NCBI GenBank assembly: GCA_031800475.1
Contig: DAPKRQ010000235.1
Span: 1-44,274 of the forward strand
Length of the DNA stretch: 44,274 bases
Source: Kuafuiihalomonas phototrophica
GTDB taxonomy: Bacteria; Myxococcota; Kuafuiibacteriia; Kuafuiibacteriales; Kuafuiibacteriaceae
Direction of reading: 5' to 3'
Under the pieces are notes generated by a model that did no database searches, was not told the DNA's origin, and saw only the letters and a program-made list of their open reading frames with translations. Both the position numbers and the translations under genes were made by a program. Below are positions 25,061 to 33,550 of this stretch, one piece after another. Within the stretch, counting starts at the first letter, position 1; each line of letters opens with the position of its first letter.

Positions 25061-26446
25061 TCAGAGCCGGTACTGTTCGACCAGCTGCCGAAGGTCCTTG
25101 GCGAGTTTGGTCAGGTCGGTCACCGACATGCGGGCCGTCTCGGCGCCCTGCGTGGTTCCCTTGGCGGCCTCCGCCACCTTGGTGATGTTTTTGGCGATGT
25201 CCTCGGAGCCTCGAGCCGCTTCACTCACGCTGCGGCTGATCTCGTTGGTGGTGGCGGTCTGCTCCTCCACGGCGCTGGCGATGGAGCTTTGAAAGTCGTT
25301 GATCTGTACGATGATGCCGGAGATTTCGGCGATGGCTTGCACGGCACTCTTGGTGTCGTTTTGAATCGCTTCGATCTTTTGGCTGATGTCCTCGGTTGCC
25401 TTGGCGGTTTCCTTCGCCAGCTCCTTCACCTCGTTGGCGACCACCGCGAAGCCCTTGCCCGCTTCGCCGGCTCGGGCCGCCTCGATGGTGGCGTTGAGAG
25501 CCAACAGGTTCGTCTGCTGAGCGATCGAGGTGATGACCTTGATGACCTTGCCGATCTCCATCGAGCTTTCGCCGAGCTTGCTGATGGTGTCGTTGGTGGA
25601 CTGGGCCATCTGCACCGCTCCGGTGGCCACCCGGGCGGCTTCGGACGCGTTCTTGGCGATGTCGCGCACACCGATGGCCATCTCTTCGGCGGCGGCGGCG
25701 ACGGTCTGCACGTTGTGATGAACCTGTTCCGCGCCGGAAGCGACCAAGCTCGCCTGCTCCGAAGTGCGGTCGGCGTTCGCGCCCATCTCGTCCACGACCA
25801 CCGACATCCGGTCGGAGGCGTCGTGAAGTGTGTCCGACGACCCCTTCATCAGGGTCATGTTCCGCCGCAGCTCTTCCAAGAGCCGGCCGGTGCTGGCGCC
25901 GACCTGTCCCACCACGTCGTCGCCCGTGACGTCGATCTGGTGGAGAAGGTCGCCGGCGATGGCCGCATTCAGGGCGTCCAGGATCTCCTGGGGCCGGGAA
26001 TCGTGCGCGACGGCCGGCGGCCCGTGGTGGTCGTTGCTGGGGGTCGTTTCGGTGGTCATGGTTTCCTCGTGTTCGGTTGTCGGATGCAGTTCGGGGTTCA
26101 AGAGCCATTCGGGCTCGATTCGAGACAAAGTGGTGCAGAAATGGTCGTGATGCTCGGCCGGTAGACCGAGCTCGGTCATGGCGTCTGTGAAGCAGGCCGC
26201 CAGAAGGTCGTTCGGAAGCTCGGTGGACACGTCGGTCTTGCCGCGACTGCGCGGTGCTCCCAGCTCTTGTCTCACCCGACGCCGAAAGCGCTTCATCCAG
26301 TCGGCAAAGGCCTTCTTCTCGCTCTCGGGGAGGCGAAGCTCACCGTGAAAGGAAAGACGCTCGAGAAAGTAGTCGACGAAGGCGTCTCCCCCCAACTGCA
26401 CGAACAGAGGGACCGATTCGGTCATCTGTGGATTGGAAGAGGTCAT
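25061..26446 (-). CDS. Soluble methyl-accepting chemotaxis protein with unknown N-terminal sensory domain
   Basis: A 461-residue receptor without any membrane segment. The signalling hairpin occupies about residues 165-461; its tip reads EIGKVIKVITSIAQQTNLLA, then LNATIEAARAGEAGKGFAVV with EVKELAKETA following, the universal CheA/CheW-binding region. Residues about 1-130 form a helical domain (FVQLGGDAFVDYFLERL, KAFADWMKRFRRRV, LAACFTDAMTELGLP). LGGDAFVDYF faintly recalls the start of truncated haemoglobins, but no His sits where the haem ligand should be, so I do not call it one. No HAMP or PAS domain is visible. It would sense a cytoplasmic cue, or take input from a partner, and feed the CheA encoded in the same operon. 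Confidence 0.92.
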   Translation of the reverse strand: MTSSNPQMTESVPLFVQLGGDAFVDYFLERLSFHGELRLPESEKKAFADWMKRFRRRVRQELGAPRSRGKTDVSTELPNDLLAACFTDAMTELGLPAEHHDHFCTTLSRIEPEWLLNPELHPTTEHEETMTTETTPSNDHHGPPAVAHDSRPQEILDALNAAIAGDLLHQIDVTGDDVVGQVGASTGRLLEELRRNMTLMKGSSDTLHDASDRMSVVVDEMGANADRTSEQASLVASGAEQVHHNVQTVAAAAEEMAIGVRDIAKNASEAARVATGAVQMAQSTNDTISKLGESSMEIGKVIKVITSIAQQTNLLALNATIEAARAGEAGKGFAVVANEVKELAKETAKATEDISQKIEAIQNDTKSAVQAIAEISGIIVQINDFQSSIASAVEEQTATTNEISRSVSEAARGSEDIAKNITKVAEAAKGTTQGAETARMSVTDLTKLAKDLRQLVEQYRL

Positions 26447-26447
26447 G

Positions 26448-26891
26448 TCAATTCAGGCTCGACGTCTCGAGCGCCAAGGTCTTTTCGGTGTCCAGAATCA
26501 ATAGCAAGTGATCTTCCAGCTTGAAGACTCCCGTCAGCAGCGCTCGCGTGGTCGCGTCGAGGGTCGCCGGAGGAGGCTCGAACTGGTCTTCCCGTGTCTC
26601 CAGCACGTCTCCGATCTCGTCCACGAGCAGGCTGACCGCCCCATCGTCGGATCGGATCACCACGTTCATGGGGTTTTGGCCCGGGCTGCGGTCCGGCATG
26701 TCCAGTCGGGTGCGCAGGTCGAAGGCGGTGACGATCTGGCCCCTCAGGTTGATCAGCCCCCGAACCACGTCCGGCGCCAGGGGCACCGGTGTCATGGACT
26801 GAAAGCGCAGGACTTCTTGCACCTCGAGCACCTCGATTCCGAAGTGGATGCCGTCGACGAAGAAGGTACAGAATTGGTTGGTCTTGTTCAC
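26448..26891 (-). CDS. cheW: CheW chemotaxis adaptor
   Basis: A 147-residue single CheW domain that couples receptor to CheA. FCTFFVDGIHFGIEVLEVQE at the N-terminus, VVRGLINLRGQIVTAFDLR near 43 and SLLVDEIGDVLE near 86 are the family landmarks. It starts with GTG at 26891 within the cheA stop (GTGA) and ends one base before the receptor gene. All three are therefore translated from one message. Confidence 0.95.
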   Translation of the reverse strand: MNKTNQFCTFFVDGIHFGIEVLEVQEVLRFQSMTPVPLAPDVVRGLINLRGQIVTAFDLRTRLDMPDRSPGQNPMNVVIRSDDGAVSLLVDEIGDVLETREDQFEPPPATLDATTRALLTGVFKLEDHLLLILDTEKTLALETSSLN

Positions 26892-29200
26892 GCCCGCACC
26901 TCCCGCTCGGACGCCGGGGCTTCGAACAAATCGATGCCCGAGGCTGCGATGGCCTTTTGCACGTCGAGTATGTCTGTGACCTTCTCTTGAATGACGGCTG
27001 AACCGACGATGCCCTTTCGGCCGCGGCTCCGGTGCAGCTTGATGTGGTCCTGCACGATGTCGACGATTCGGTCGACGATGAGTCCAACGCTCGCTTCACC
27101 GACCCGAAAGACGACCACCTGAAGCGGCCCTCCGTCGCTTCCGGTCGAGCTGTGTCCGAGCACGCGACTGAGACGGACCAAGGGAAGGATCTGGCCGCGG
27201 TACTGGACGACCTCGTTTCCGTCTGCCGACTCGATGATGTCCGGCTCGAACTCTTCGAGCCGCGAGACCTCGGACAGGGGAATGGCAACCCGTCCCGACT
27301 TGCCGGCTTGAAAGAGCAGCATGGTCTGCAGGTCATCGCCGAATCCCCCGACGCCGGCGACGGTGCCGCTGACGCCCCGGTGGCGGCTTCCCACGGAGAT
27401 CCGAGCACGCTGCGCCAGCCCCAACACGTCCAGGATCAGGGCCACCGCGCCGTCGCCCATGATCGTGGCACCCGCGAAGGCGTCGAGGGACTTGAGCTGC
27501 TTGCTCAGGGGCTTCACGACGATCTCCTCGGTGTCCAAGATCTGGTCGACCACCAAACCGAACACCTTCTCGTCGGCCTGCAGGACCACGATGTTGAGTA
27601 CCGAGTCCTCGTCTTCTTCGTCCTTGGAGTGGGCTCCGCCGCCGAGACCCAGTGCCTCGTCGAGGTACACCAGGGGAAGGAGCTGGCCCCGCAAGCGATA
27701 GACGGGAGCCCCGCGCACGTATTCGATGCCGCGGGTGGCCGATTCACCCTCGAGACGGACCAGCTCGAGCAGACTCACTTGCGGAAGTGCAAAGCGATCG
27801 TCGCGACACCGCACGATCAGGGCCGGCACGATGGCCAGGGTCAGCGGGATCTTGATCCGAAGGGTGGTTCCCTTGCCGAGTTCACTTTGAACATCGACGG
27901 TGCCGCCGATTTTTTCGATGTTCGACCGCACCACGTCCATGCCGACGCCCCGGCCGGAAACGCTGGTGACCTTTTCGGCCGTCGAAAAGCCCGGCATGAA
28001 GATCAGGTTCGCGACCTCCCGTGAGTTCATCCGTTCCACCTGGTCCACGGTGATCAGACCCCTCTCGACCGCCTTCTTCTTCACCTTATCCGGGTCGATG
28101 CCCCGTCCATCGTCGCGAATTTCGATGTTGACCTGGCCTCCCTCGTGAAAAGCCCGCAGGACCAGAACGCCTTCCCTCGGCTTGCCGGCTCGCTCGCGCT
28201 CATCGGGAAACTCCATGCCGTGGTCGACCGCGTTGCGGACGATGTGCGTGAGCGGGTCCTTGATCGCTTCGATGATCGTCTTGTCGAGTTCGGTTTCCTT
28301 GCCGTCCATCTCGACCCGGACCTGTTTTTTGCAAGACAACGACAGGTCGCGAACCACTCTCGGAAACTTGCTCCAGACGTTTCCGATGGGCTGCATGCGC
28401 GTCTTCATGACTCCTTCCTGCAGCTCGGTGGTGATCAGGTTCAGGCGCTGGGTGGTGGCGTTCAGACCCGAATCCTGGGCGTTCGACGTGAACTGCAGGA
28501 CCTGGTTGCGGGCCAGGACCAGCTCGCCGACCAGGTTCATCAGCTTGTCCAAAAGGCCCACGTCGACGCGGATCGACGAGTCGGAAACCCCCTTGCCGGC
28601 CTTGGACTGACCGTTGGCAGGGCCTTCGTGTTCGTCCGCTTCCTCGCTCTCCGCAGGAGCGTTCCCTTTGGGGTCCCTCCCGGCCGGCTCCAGCGCGGCG
28701 GCAGGCGGCGAGGGATTCGCCGCCGGGGCGGGTTCCGCCGGGTCCGGTGGCGGTTCGGCGGGCGCGGTCTGCGGGGCCGGTTCCGCAGAAGCGGCAACCT
28801 CGGACTGCGGTGCTGGGGCCGCGTCTGGGTCGGCCATCCGGGACAGCTCCGCGATCAACCCGGAGTAGTCCCCGTCTCCTTCGCCCCCGTCTTCCTCGAT
28901 GTGGGCCAAGATGGTCCGCACCGCGTCGACCATCTTGAGCAGGGTATTGGTGATTTCGGGGGTGAGGGCGATGCTTCCGTCCCGCAGCAGGCTCAGCAGG
29001 TTTTCGCCCACGTGGGTGACGGACTCGAGCTTCTCGAAGCCCAAGAAGCCGCAGGTGCCCTTGATCGTGTGGATACACCGGAAGATGTTGGCGAGCAGTG
29101 CCTTGTCATCCGGGTGTTTCTCCAGCTCGACGAAGTCCTGGTCCAGCTGGTCCAGGCCCTCGTAGCTCTCAACGATGAATTCTCTGACGATGTCGTCCAT
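26888..29200 (-). CDS. cheA: Chemotaxis histidine kinase CheA with two CheW-like domains
   Basis: A 770-residue kinase. Domains in order: Hpt (1-105) with phospho-His44 in HTIKGTCGFLGF; a Pro/Ala/Glu-rich linker (about 115-195) where a CheY-binding P2 domain would normally be; dimerisation helices (about 200-265, LMNLVGELVLARNQVLQF); the ATPase (about 280-450, with HIVRNAVDHGMEFP, IRDDGRGID and SGRGVGMDVV); a CheW-like P5 domain (about 455-600, ALPQVSLLELVR, LLPLVYL); and a second CheW-like domain (about 625-745, AIPLSEVSRLEEFE, ILPLVRLSRVLG). The doubled P5 may let it join receptor arrays differently. It heads the operon; the 151 nt upstream hold its promoter, which I cannot place. Confidence 0.96.
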   Translation of the reverse strand: MDDIVREFIVESYEGLDQLDQDFVELEKHPDDKALLANIFRCIHTIKGTCGFLGFEKLESVTHVGENLLSLLRDGSIALTPEITNTLLKMVDAVRTILAHIEEDGGEGDGDYSGLIAELSRMADPDAAPAPQSEVAASAEPAPQTAPAEPPPDPAEPAPAANPSPPAAALEPAGRDPKGNAPAESEEADEHEGPANGQSKAGKGVSDSSIRVDVGLLDKLMNLVGELVLARNQVLQFTSNAQDSGLNATTQRLNLITTELQEGVMKTRMQPIGNVWSKFPRVVRDLSLSCKKQVRVEMDGKETELDKTIIEAIKDPLTHIVRNAVDHGMEFPDERERAGKPREGVLVLRAFHEGGQVNIEIRDDGRGIDPDKVKKKAVERGLITVDQVERMNSREVANLIFMPGFSTAEKVTSVSGRGVGMDVVRSNIEKIGGTVDVQSELGKGTTLRIKIPLTLAIVPALIVRCRDDRFALPQVSLLELVRLEGESATRGIEYVRGAPVYRLRGQLLPLVYLDEALGLGGGAHSKDEEDEDSVLNIVVLQADEKVFGLVVDQILDTEEIVVKPLSKQLKSLDAFAGATIMGDGAVALILDVLGLAQRARISVGSRHRGVSGTVAGVGGFGDDLQTMLLFQAGKSGRVAIPLSEVSRLEEFEPDIIESADGNEVVQYRGQILPLVRLSRVLGHSSTGSDGGPLQVVVFRVGEASVGLIVDRIVDIVQDHIKLHRSRGRKGIVGSAVIQEKVTDILDVQKAIAASGIDLFEAPASEREVRA

Positions 29201-29351
29201 GCCGGGCCGTTCCCGGTCCGAGCTATCGGCCGGGCTCGAATTCCCTTGAGCGGTCGGTGTCGTCGGGGAGCGGAAAGTGGGCTCGGTGCCGGGGCGCCGA
29301 GCGCTCTCGTGACAGACGGCAGGCGGGCTTTTTGCGGCGACAGCCCCGAGA

Positions 29352-30695
29352 TCAGGTGCCGGCGACGGTCATCTGCCGAACCCGAAAGGTCGGGGTGGCG
29401 GTGCCGGTCTTCAGGTCCAGGTCCGAGCCGATGGCGTCGATGCCCTTCCACAGATCGTCGAAGTTCACGCCGATTGTGATTTCACTCACGGGCTGGGAGA
29501 TCTGGCCGTTCTCGATCAAAAAGCCTTCGGCGCCGCGGCTGAAGTCGCCGGTCACCGGGTTGAACCCAAACCCCATCATCGAGGTCACGTACAGGCCCTT
29601 TGGCGTGTCGCGGACGATCGCTTCGGGCGAAAGCTCACCCGGCTGCAGCACGAAGTTCGTCGCCGACGGGGAAGGGCGGCCGGTCAGACCCCGCGAGGCA
29701 CTCGCGGTGCTCAGTCTTTGGAGCTTCCGGGCGCTGTAGGTGTCGAGCAAGAAGGTTTTCAGGGTGCCCCCGGAGATCACGACGTTCTTTCGGGAAGCGA
29801 AGCCCTCTCCATCGAATGGACGAGATGCCGGTCCCCTCGGTATCAAGGGGTCGTCGACCACATTGACCCCTTCGGCCGCCACCGGCGTGCCTTCTCGGTC
29901 GGCCAGGTAGGTGGACCGCCGGTACACCGCGGAACCCGAGATGCACCCGAACAAGGCCGACAGCAGGGCTCGACCCGCGTCCGGGTGAAAGATCACCGGC
30001 AGCTGCTGGCTCTCGATCTTCGAAGCGCCCAGTTTCGCAACCACCCGCTCGCCCGCCTCCTTGCCGATGGCCTCGGGGCTGCGCAGGGCGTGTCGAAAGC
30101 GACGGGCGTCCCAGTCTGCCGCGGTCCGCAGCTTGTCGCCGTCCGGCGCCACGGGCTGCACCCCGATGGAAACCCGGCTTCCTTCGTACAGACCCGAAAA
30201 GCCCTGGCTGGTCACCAGGGCCACGCCGCCCACCACCCGGCCGCAGCTGGCGCCCTCGCTGTTGGTGATCCGATCGCTCACCGCGAACGCCGCGGACTCG
30301 GCCTCTCGGGCCAAGGCCTCCGCGTCCCGCGCTCCGAAGTCCTCCAGGGACCGATCGAGCAGGTCGAGGTCGGGCTGCCCGAAGGCGTGGGTCTCGGGGG
30401 GCCGGGCGTCCGGGTCCGGCTCGGAGTGCTTGGCCACCTCCAAGGCCCCTTCCACCAGGGTTTCGAGCCCCGTGTCGGTCAGGTCGCTGGTGGCCATGGA
30501 GCCGCTGCGGTCGCCCACGAAGACCCGCAGGCCGATGCCGCGGCTCGCCGCTTCTTCGACCATTTCCACGTCGCCCTTGCGGACCCGCACCGAAAGCTCC
30601 CGGTGGGCCCGCACCAGGGCCTCGGCCACGTCTGCGCCCTGTTTGCGGGCCGCCTCGACCACCCGCGCACCCAGCTGTTCCAGGTCATCGCCCAT
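29352..30695 (-). CDS. pmbA: TldE/PmbA family metalloprotease subunit
   Basis: A 447-residue protein starting at MGDDLEQLG (ATG 30695); the frame is open a little further upstream but the family starts here. PmbA (TldE) pairs with TldD in a heterodimeric metalloprotease that trims unfolded or leader-linked peptides. Typical segments are VRVRKGDVEMVEEAASRGIG near 40, GLRVFVGDRSGSMATSDLT near 60, and TGDFSRGAEGFLIENGQIS near 390. It lacks a HExxxH motif, as expected, because the zinc site is in TldD. It is 54 nt downstream of tldD. The length is normal. Confidence 0.94.
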   Translation of the reverse strand: MGDDLEQLGARVVEAARKQGADVAEALVRAHRELSVRVRKGDVEMVEEAASRGIGLRVFVGDRSGSMATSDLTDTGLETLVEGALEVAKHSEPDPDARPPETHAFGQPDLDLLDRSLEDFGARDAEALAREAESAAFAVSDRITNSEGASCGRVVGGVALVTSQGFSGLYEGSRVSIGVQPVAPDGDKLRTAADWDARRFRHALRSPEAIGKEAGERVVAKLGASKIESQQLPVIFHPDAGRALLSALFGCISGSAVYRRSTYLADREGTPVAAEGVNVVDDPLIPRGPASRPFDGEGFASRKNVVISGGTLKTFLLDTYSARKLQRLSTASASRGLTGRPSPSATNFVLQPGELSPEAIVRDTPKGLYVTSMMGFGFNPVTGDFSRGAEGFLIENGQISQPVSEITIGVNFDDLWKGIDAIGSDLDLKTGTATPTFRVRQMTVAGT

Positions 30696-30749
30696 GTCTT
30701 TGGACCTCGAAGTCCGGCCGCCACGGGTCAAGCCCGAAGCCCCGGTGCA

Positions 30750-32186
30750 TCACCCCACTTGGGTCCCGCCGACGGTCATGGCCGACACCCGGGTCGTGGG
30801 GCATCCGACCCCGACCGGCACGCTTTGGCCGTCTTTGCCGCAGGTCCATATCCCGTCCGAAAGCTCCAGGTCCGTGCCGAGCATGTCCACCCGGCTCAGG
30901 GCCTCGGGACCATTTCCGATCAAGTTCACGCCCTTCAGTGGCGCCGTGATCTTGCCGTCTTCGATCAGGTAGCTCTCGGTCAGACTGAACACGAAGTCCC
31001 CGTTCGAAATGTTCACCTGACCGCCCGAGAAGCGCTTCGCATAGATGCCCTTCTTGGTGTTCGCGATGATCTCTTCGGGCGCGTGGGGCCCAGCCAGCAT
31101 GATCGTGTTGGTCATGCGGGGCATCGGCGGAGATCGAAAGCTCTCTCGCCGGCCGTTGCCGCTGATCGTTCGAAAATGGCCGGCGCTGTGACGGTCGTGC
31201 ATGTAGCCCCGCAGGATCCCGTCTGCGATGAGTTCCACCCGCTCCGCCGGCCGGCCCTCGTCGTCCACGTTGATGCTTCCCCGGCTGCCGGGAATGTTCG
31301 GGTCGTCGACCACCGTGACCAGCTCGCTCGCCACCGGTTGATTCAAGCGATCGCTGTAGTTGCTGGTCTTTTTGCGATTGAAGTCCGCCTCGAGCCCGTG
31401 ACCGACCGCTTCGTGCAACAAGATGCCGCTGTCTCCGGGGGACAGGACGACCGGAAGCTCGCCGGCAGGCGCGTCGACCGCGTCGAGCATGTCGATGGCG
31501 ATTCGAGCGGCTTCCTTGCCGTGGTCTTCGGGTTTTCGGTTCCCGATCAAGAAGTATTCGAGCCCGACCCGGCCGCCCCCGCCGCTGGATCCGCTCTGTC
31601 GCTTGCCGTTCGCCTCGGCGATGGCGTTCACTCCGAACCGCATGAGCGGCTGGCGATCGGTGATCCAGACCCCGTCCGAGGTGGCGATGCGTATTTCGCG
31701 GACGCTTTCCACGAAGGACGCCGTCACTTTGACGATGCGCGGGTCGTAGGCGCGGGCCGCGACGTCGGCCCGCTTGAGAAATCCGACCTTCAGCTCGCTG
31801 TCGAGCCCCAGGGTCGAGGCCTGCTCGTGGTAGCGCTTCGCCGGTGCCTTCGTTTCGAGCGAAGCAGGAGCCGTACCTCCGCCCGAGGCGATCTTGCCCG
31901 CGGTCTTGGCAGCCCGCAGCATCTCCGGCTCGTCCAGAGATTCGGTGTAAGCGTACCCCGTGGCGTCTCCCCGGCGGACCCGGATCCCGAGCCCCACGCT
32001 CACGCTTCGATTGGCGCTCTTCACGATCTGGTCTTCCAGGGCGAAGCTACCGCTGGCCGAGTATTCGAAAAACAGGTCTGCGTACTCACCGCCGTCTTCC
32101 AGGGCGGCCGAAAGCAGGCGCTGGGCCATGGCGGGGTCGATCGGTTGGGCCCCTCCCTCCAGGAAGGGCGCTCGAAAGGTTGCCAC
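30750..32186 (-). CDS. tldD: TldD metalloprotease subunit
   Basis: A 478-residue protein, essentially the length of E. coli TldD. The zinc motif HEAVGH (His258, Glu259, His263) is followed by GLEADF, and GYAYTESLDEP near 77 and TNTIMLAGPHAPEEIIANTK near 350 are family landmarks. With PmbA it forms the TldD/E protease, known to process microcin B17 and degrade CcdA in E. coli. No modified-peptide precursor or biosynthetic enzyme is seen nearby, so the substrate here is open. It follows the BtuF-like gene by 19 nt and precedes pmbA, so the three are likely an operon. Confidence 0.95.
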   Translation of the reverse strand: MATFRAPFLEGGAQPIDPAMAQRLLSAALEDGGEYADLFFEYSASGSFALEDQIVKSANRSVSVGLGIRVRRGDATGYAYTESLDEPEMLRAAKTAGKIASGGGTAPASLETKAPAKRYHEQASTLGLDSELKVGFLKRADVAARAYDPRIVKVTASFVESVREIRIATSDGVWITDRQPLMRFGVNAIAEANGKRQSGSSGGGGRVGLEYFLIGNRKPEDHGKEAARIAIDMLDAVDAPAGELPVVLSPGDSGILLHEAVGHGLEADFNRKKTSNYSDRLNQPVASELVTVVDDPNIPGSRGSINVDDEGRPAERVELIADGILRGYMHDRHSAGHFRTISGNGRRESFRSPPMPRMTNTIMLAGPHAPEEIIANTKKGIYAKRFSGGQVNISNGDFVFSLTESYLIEDGKITAPLKGVNLIGNGPEALSRVDMLGTDLELSDGIWTCGKDGQSVPVGVGCPTTRVSAMTVGGTQVG

Positions 32187-32205
32187 GCCGACAGTGTCGA
32201 CCGAT

Positions 32206-32997
32206 TCAGGACGCCCGGCCAGGAGAATCCGCCGGCCCGGGCGGGGCCGGAGCCGGGGCTTCGGGGCGGGCCACCCCGAACGCTCGGGCCGCCGCCCGCA
32301 GGCCCCTCAGGGTTCGAACTCCGTGCCAGGAGGCGTCGTCTCCGTCGATGCACTCGACCCGGGCGCTGGGCACGGCGGCCGCCACCTCGGGCCGGTGCTT
32401 TTCTTTGAACGGAAAGGGCTCGCTCGAAAGCAGGACGCGGTCGGGCCCGAGGGCTTCGAGCCGGTCCAATTCGAAGCTCGGATAGCGGTCGTCGCCGGCG
32501 AACACGTTCTGTCCGCCCGCCCACCGCAGGAGGGCATCGATGTAGGTGTCGGGCCCCGCGGCCATCCAGGGCTTGCGCCAGATCAGGTAGGCGAACCGGG
32601 TGCCGCGGGCCGCGGGTCCGGGCGGGTTCGCCAGCTCCGCCTCGATGGCCGACGCCCAGGCTTCGGCGGCCTCCGCAGCGTCCATCCGGCGTCCCCACCG
32701 GCGGAGCATGTTCGGCACGTCCCCGGGTTCCTTCGGGTAGGACACGTCCACCTCGAACCGTTCCGCCAGCCAGGCGTGGTCCTCCCGCCGATTCTCCTCT
32801 TCATTCATGAACACCAAGTCCGGTTCGGCAGCGGCGATCTTTTCGAGGTCCGGGGTCTTGGTGCCTCCGACCTTCGGCAGGTCGGCCACCGAGTCCGCGG
32901 GGTGGATGCAAAAACGGGTGACTCCGATCAGGTGCTCCTTGCACCCGAACGCGATCAGCGACTCGGTGGTGGACGGACACAGCGAGACGACGCGCAT
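32206..32997 (-). CDS. BtuF-like helical-backbone metal receptor, no signal peptide
   Basis: A 263-residue protein of the periplasmic-binding-protein fold used for cobalamin and iron-siderophore capture. MRVVSLCPSTTESLIAFGC, LIGVTRFCIHP, VGGTKTPDLEKIAAAEPDLV near 44 and AYLIWRKPWMAAGPDTYIDA near 140 are family landmarks. It starts directly with the first strand and has no secretion signal, so it appears cytoplasmic, unlike true BtuF. No permease or ATPase gene is near. Stand-alone relatives of this type are often annotated as cobalamin-binding proteins; the ligand is unknown. The last 20 residues are Pro/Ala-rich. It lies 51 nt after dodecin and 19 nt before tldD. Confidence 0.85.
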   Translation of the reverse strand: MRVVSLCPSTTESLIAFGCKEHLIGVTRFCIHPADSVADLPKVGGTKTPDLEKIAAAEPDLVFMNEEENRREDHAWLAERFEVDVSYPKEPGDVPNMLRRWGRRMDAAEAAEAWASAIEAELANPPGPAARGTRFAYLIWRKPWMAAGPDTYIDALLRWAGGQNVFAGDDRYPSFELDRLEALGPDRVLLSSEPFPFKEKHRPEVAAAVPSARVECIDGDDASWHGVRTLRGLRAAARAFGVARPEAPAPAPPGPADSPGRAS

Positions 32998-33048
32998 GGG
33001 ATCTCGAAGATGCGGGCCGGGGCGGGCCCGGTCAAAGCTTCGTGCCCG

Positions 33049-33258
33049 TCAGTCCTCGAGGGTGAAACCGATCTTCACGGTGACCTGCCAGTGCGCGATC
33101 CGGCTGTCTTCGATGTGCCCGCGGGTCTCGGTCACCTCGAACCATCGCATGTTGTGCACGGTCTTGGCCGCCCGCGCGATGGCCTTTTGCACCGCGTCCT
33201 CCACCCCCACGGTGCTGGAGCCGGTCACTTCGATCTTCTTGTAGACGTGGTCGGACAT
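33049..33258 (-). CDS. Dodecin (flavin storage protein)
   Basis: A 69-residue dodecin, which forms hollow dodecamers that hold flavins in pairs. HVYKKIEVTGSSTVGVEDAV, TVHNMRWFEVTETRG and AHWQVTVKIGF are the full family pattern; Trp39 and Gln58 are the residues that stack on and hold the isoalloxazine rings. The start ATG at 33258 is the only one consistent with the family; an upstream in-frame start at 33294 would add twelve unrelated residues. It is the first gene of a four-gene minus-strand run and is divergent from the alpha/beta hydrolase gene. Confidence 0.95.
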   Translation of the reverse strand: MSDHVYKKIEVTGSSTVGVEDAVQKAIARAAKTVHNMRWFEVTETRGHIEDSRIAHWQVTVKIGFTLED

Positions 33259-33550
33259 GAGGGCGACCGTCGTACGCCCCGCATCCCCACACAACCCCGA
33301 ACCGCTTCACCCCGGCTTCTTCGCCTGCGCCCGGCTTCGATGGTGCACGGGTGCATCGGCCCGCGCAGACCCCACGGCGTCCGCAGAATCGAGTCGACGG
33401 GTCCGGTGGGCCTGCCCCGGGGCGCGGGGTTTTCGGGACCCCACGAGCAGGGGGCGACGCGCTCGCGAGCCCGGCCTATCGGGCGCGATCGGCACAGACC
33501 GCCCGAGATCGGTTGTCGGGGAGCGCGGGGCCGACCATGGTCCGCCGGTC

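Noticed and set aside
26040..26446. Truncated haemoglobin domain at the receptor N-terminus
   Set aside because: The similarity is limited to LGGDAFVDYF and there is no His at the haem-ligand position; kept only as an unassigned domain.
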